9,978 bases of DNA from Candidatus Microgenomatus auricola (GTDB lineage Bacteria; Patescibacteriota; Patescibacteriia; UBA9570; XYC2-FULL-38-9), in NCBI GenBank assembly GCA_005239655.1, contig SBBP01000150.1, positions 1 through 9,978 on the forward strand. Reading direction: 5' to 3'. Position numbers and translations under genes: made by a program. The notes under the pieces were generated by a model that had not been told where the DNA came from, searched no databases, and saw only the letters and a program-made list of their open reading frames with translations. Shown in pieces: positions 7,691 to 9,978 of this stretch (its first letter is position 1; every line of letters begins with the position of its first letter).

Positions 7691-7713
7691 GGAGGCCAAA
7701 TTTTTGCTAGAAT
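7685..7713 (+). promoter_or_regulatory. Extended -10 promoter of the SpoIID-like gene, predicting a leaderless mRNA
   Basis: TTGACT (7685-7690), a spacer of exactly 17 bp, then TGC-TAGAAT, an extended -10 (hexamer 7708-7713). Standard spacing places the transcription start at about 7720-7721, and the ATG begins at 7721, so the mRNA would have a leader of 0-1 nt. No Shine-Dalgarno is present between the -10 box and the ATG, consistent with leaderless initiation. Confidence 0.72.
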
Positions 7714-7720
7714 AACAGCG

Positions 7721-8674
7721 ATGAAGAAAGCAATTTTTGCTGTCTTCGTTGCGCTGTCTATCTTGGGTACGACCACCGCAGCGCAAGCACGCACCTATAC
7801 GATTCGAGCAGCGCCAAACCCAACGATGCGCGTGATGATTGGCGAGGCTTCCGATATCAACCGTTTCACTGCAAACGGTGATTTTGTTGTCGAAAATACC
7901 AAAGGCAAACGGTTTTTTGAACTGACTCCAGAAGATACCGTGAAAGTACGTTATCGTGATGGAAAATATCTCATCTGGTTTCGTGATGAATACCGCACAT
8001 CCAAGACTCCCGTACGCATTACGCCGACGATGCACAAAGATGTTGTCGAAGTGAAAACGTATGAAAATCGTCCGGTGTGGAATTCGGAGTTGAACGATAA
8101 TATCTTTTTTGGAACGATCGAAGTGGTCTACTCCGAACAGTCCGCACAGCTTCTCCTCGTGAATGACGTTGGCATTGAACGGTACATACGAGGGATCGCT
8201 GAAGCTGGCAACGAGAACGATCCGGATTATTTGCAGGCACTTCTCACTGCAGCACGAACCTACGCGTGGTTCAACATCAGCTACCCTACCAAACACGCCG
8301 GCGAACCGTACATTCTGAATGCTACTGACGGCGATCAGGTCTATCGCGGCGCAGGATTTACTCTCCGCGCACCAAACATTGTTGCAGCCCAAAAGGCCAC
8401 CGCTCGCCAGGTGATCACCTACGAAGGCGAGGTGATTATTGCGCCGTACTTCTCACGGTCCGATGGCCGCACGCGCTCATGGTCTGAAGTCTGGTACGGG
8501 GACTACCCGTGGGCGGTATCGGTTGAGGATCCGTGCTGCACCGCAGAGACGTTGAGCGGACACGGTGTTGGTTTGAGCGCCACCGGTGCCGTGTACTTTG
8601 CTGCGGAAGGAATGCTCTGGCAAGATATCCTCAAGTACTACTACACCGGCGTCGAAATTGAGAGTGGGTATTAA
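7721..8674 (+). CDS. Exported SpoIID/LytB-domain protein (putative peptidoglycan lytic transglycosylase)
   Basis: A 317-residue protein with a clear signal peptide (KK, hydrophobic core, AQA at 21-23). After a region of about 100 residues of short beta-like strands (24-130), residues about 131-312 match the SpoIID/LytB domain: LLLVNDVGIERYIRGIAEAGN, ALLTAARTYAWF, DGDQVYRG, ATARQVITYEGEVIIAPYFSRSDGRTRSWSEVW, YPWAVSVEDPC, then GHGVGLSATGA (280-290) and ILKYYYTGVEI. In Bacillus SpoIID, a glutamate just before the AARTY helix cleaves glycan strands stripped of stem peptides; E161 is the likely counterpart. The usual EMP context is replaced by EAG, so activity is likely but not certain. Sporulation is not implied, because the domain is widespread in non-sporulating bacteria. 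An in-frame ATG at 7685 lies inside the -35 box and precedes the signal peptide, so 7721 is the start. Its stop overlaps that of queA. Confidence 0.88.
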   Translation: MKKAIFAVFVALSILGTTTAAQARTYTIRAAPNPTMRVMIGEASDINRFTANGDFVVENTKGKRFFELTPEDTVKVRYRDGKYLIWFRDEYRTSKTPVRITPTMHKDVVEVKTYENRPVWNSELNDNIFFGTIEVVYSEQSAQLLLVNDVGIERYIRGIAEAGNENDPDYLQALLTAARTYAWFNISYPTKHAGEPYILNATDGDQVYRGAGFTLRAPNIVAAQKATARQVITYEGEVIIAPYFSRSDGRTRSWSEVWYGDYPWAVSVEDPCCTAETLSGHGVGLSATGAVYFAAEGMLWQDILKYYYTGVEIESGY

Positions 8675-9714
8675 ACAATCAACATCGCGTCCCCAAAGCT
8701 GTAAAAACGGTAACGCTCGCGAACCGCTTCTTCGTATGCGCGCAGCACAAACTCCCGTCCCGCAAACGCTGCGACAAGCATCAACAGTGTTGAGCGCGGC
8801 AAGTGGAAGTTTGTGATCAGTCCGTCAATGCACTGAAAACGGTAACCAGGAGTAATGAACAGATTTGTCCAGTGTTTGCCGGCGTGGAGCACTCCGTCCC
8901 TCATGAACGATTCGAGTGTGCGTGCAGTCGTGGTTCCAACGGCAAACACTCGCCGTCCATCTGTGCGTGCACGGTTCACCGCATCCGCAGTCGACTGTGG
9001 CACAGAGGCGTGTTCGGCATGCATCTGATGTTTGGCAGTGTCATCAACCTTGACTGGAGCAAATGTGCCAACCCCAACGTGCAACGTCACATCCCGCACA
9101 TCGACGCCAGCATCTCGAATTGCGTTAAGTAACTCCGGAGTAAAATGCAAACCAGCAGTCGGTGCTGCGACAGAGCCGCGCTGTGTGGCGTAGATGGTTT
9201 GATAGCGTTGTCGCAACTCATCCTCCTCCATCCCATGCTGTGTGATGTAGGGTGGGAGCGGCGTATGGCCAATACGTTCAAGCAAAGCATCAAACGCACC
9301 GCCCTGCACTGAGAATTGTACTTCCCATGTCTCGGGCGTGACATGCTCGCCAACCGTTCCAAACAACGCCACTCCAGGAGAGGAAAAATCAATACACACA
9401 CCTGGCCTAATCCGCGAACCGCCAAGCAGCACCTCCCAGGTATCAGCCCGAACAACATGTAACAACAAGCACTCCACGCGCCCGCCGGTTTTTATTTTTT
9501 TTCCGTAGAGTCGCGCCGGCAGCACTTTGGATGTATTCAGCACCAAAACATCGCCTGCACGCAAAAACGAAGGCAAGTCCAAAAAACGATGATGAGCGAT
9601 GGTCTGCCCGGTTCGGTCCAACACCATCATGCGCGACTGATCACGTCGACCAGCGACAGGCGTTTGCGCGACGAGTTCCGGGGGAAGTGTAAACGAAAAA
9701 TCCTCCGTTTTCAT
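8671..9714 (-). CDS. queA: S-adenosylmethionine:tRNA ribosyltransferase-isomerase (QueA)
   Basis: Cytosolic enzyme that transfers and isomerises the ribosyl part of S-adenosylmethionine onto 7-aminomethyl-7-deazaguanine at tRNA position 34, giving epoxyqueuosine in the queuosine pathway. The 347 residues equal the usual family length. Family motifs occur in order: FSFTLPPELVAQTP (6-19), SRMMVLDR, FLDLPSFLRAGDVLVLNTSKVLPARLYG (45-71), GHTPLPPYI (149-157), RYQTIYATQRGSVAAPTAGLHFTPELL (170-196), LHVGVGTFAPVKVDD (211-225), MHAEH (231-235), AVGTTTARTLE, TNLFITPGYRFQCIDGLITNFHLPRSTLLMLVAAFAG and RYRFYSFGDAMLI. No conserved block looks missing. The ATG overlaps the stop of the upstream PH-like gene as ATGA (9711-9714), so the two are probably co-transcribed and translationally coupled; no Shine-Dalgarno is seen. 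A run of eight A near codons 70-73 is the only unstable-looking spot. No other queuosine gene is visible here. Confidence 0.97.
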   Translation of the reverse strand: MKTEDFSFTLPPELVAQTPVAGRRDQSRMMVLDRTGQTIAHHRFLDLPSFLRAGDVLVLNTSKVLPARLYGKKIKTGGRVECLLLHVVRADTWEVLLGGSRIRPGVCIDFSSPGVALFGTVGEHVTPETWEVQFSVQGGAFDALLERIGHTPLPPYITQHGMEEDELRQRYQTIYATQRGSVAAPTAGLHFTPELLNAIRDAGVDVRDVTLHVGVGTFAPVKVDDTAKHQMHAEHASVPQSTADAVNRARTDGRRVFAVGTTTARTLESFMRDGVLHAGKHWTNLFITPGYRFQCIDGLITNFHLPRSTLLMLVAAFAGREFVLRAYEEAVRERYRFYSFGDAMLIV

Positions 9715-9978
9715 TGATGCATGGAGTGCGGTTGCTGCCCATCCATGTGATGTCGGTACTCTTCGCCCTGACGAATTTTTTCAAACTCCGTACTCTTGGC
9801 AACACGATCATGCACCTGCAGAATCGTGCGTGCGACCTCTGCAGGATGGGGAATTTCTTCAAAGATAAAACGTTGCGCTTCGCCTGCAGTTTGAACGTGC
9901 ACCTGGCCAAAATGAAGGAACGTTTGAATTTTCCCTTTCATTTCCGAGGTGACATCCTGGACGCGGCCGATGTTCACC
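9711..9978 (-). CDS. C-terminal part of a PH-domain-like (bPH_2/YdbS-type) protein, 5' end missing
   Basis: The frame is open to the right edge, so only the last 89 or so residues are visible; the GTG at 9977 is just the first whole codon, not a start. The visible part reads like the end of a bacterial PH domain: GRVQDVTSEMKGKIQTFLHFGQVHVQTAG (two strands and turn), then EAQRFIFEEIPHPAEVARTIL, the closing helix. A His/Gln-rich polar tail ends in HHMDGQQPHSMHQ. Full-length relatives usually have one or two membrane helices before this domain, which would lie outside the window. The function of these proteins is poorly known. The stop codon shares the ATGA with the queA start, so it lies upstream of queA in the same operon. 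Confidence 0.72.
   Translation of the reverse strand, partial: VNIGRVQDVTSEMKGKIQTFLHFGQVHVQTAGEAQRFIFEEIPHPAEVARTILQVHDRVAKSTEFEKIRQGEEYRHHMDGQQPHSMHQ

Noticed and set aside
7630..7710. Small plus-strand ORF of 26 codons (MKIASIVPFLC...) preceded by GGAGG
   Set aside because: The GGAGG is only 2 bases from the ATG, too close to work, no promoter precedes it, and the ORF covers both divergent promoters. The apparent SD is the reverse of the CCTCC in the flippase leader.
7618..7794. Longer start for the flippase adding 59 residues
   Set aside because: It would be translated from DNA upstream of the identified promoter and from the antisense of the SpoIID signal peptide; MELRRKIAQNTAIQ is the typical start of the family.
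7670..8392. Minus-strand open frame of 240 codons opposite the SpoIID-like gene
   Set aside because: It overlaps a gene with a signal peptide, strong domain motifs and a clear promoter; its translation matches no family I recognise.
7721..8674. Sporulation gene spoIID, as evidence of a spore former
   Set aside because: The SpoIID/LytB domain is widespread in non-sporulating bacteria, and nothing else in the window relates to sporulation.

Overview
The window looks like chromosome from a small-genome bacterium of the Candidate Phyla Radiation (Patescibacteria). The evidence is indirect: very tight packing with overlapping genes, a secreted protein with a Thr-Asn linker followed by EF-hand/thrombospondin-3-like Asp repeats, exported peptidoglycan enzymes, O-antigen-ligase-family proteins without visible LPS genes, and almost no Shine-Dalgarno sequences. 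G+C is near 50% by eye. TGA acts as a normal stop, so there is no sign of the UGA-glycine code of some CPR lineages. I cannot name a species, and the phylum call is an inference.

Layout from left to right. (1) The 3' end of a plus-strand gene for a surface protein with Ca-binding repeats (1-612). (2) A convergent minus-strand gene for an exported PGRP/amidase_2 N-acetylmuramoyl-L-alanine amidase with a C-terminal Ig-like domain (617-2302), with its own promoter. (3) A four-gene minus-strand glycan export/assembly operon, in transcription order: Wzx-type flippase (7617-6112), GT4 glycosyltransferase (6119-5049), and two different O-antigen ligase/polymerase (Wzy_C-like) proteins (5052-3631 and 3634-2384). 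All junctions are 4-8 bp overlaps. (4) A short divergent promoter region (7618-7720). (5) A plus-strand SpoIID/LytB-type exported protein (7721-8674). (6) Convergent with it, queA for the queuosine tRNA-modification enzyme (9714-8671), overlapped by 4 bp by the 3' end of a PH-domain-like membrane protein gene that runs off the right edge (9978-9711).

Together, the glycan operon would flip a lipid-linked glycan across the membrane and polymerise it or transfer it to an acceptor. The flanking amidase and SpoIID-like protein would act on the peptidoglycan of the same surface (or of a neighbouring cell). QueA belongs to an unrelated housekeeping pathway.

The clearest non-textbook signal is in the starts. 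Three promoters can be read, each with a -35 box, an exact 17-bp spacer and a TGn-extended -10. They predict leaders of only about 1-21 nt. None of the seven starts in the window has a recognisable Shine-Dalgarno sequence, and the SpoIID-like mRNA would be essentially leaderless. I see no RNA genes, CRISPR array, insertion sequence or convincing intrinsic terminator. I found no clearly undescribed multi-gene system.
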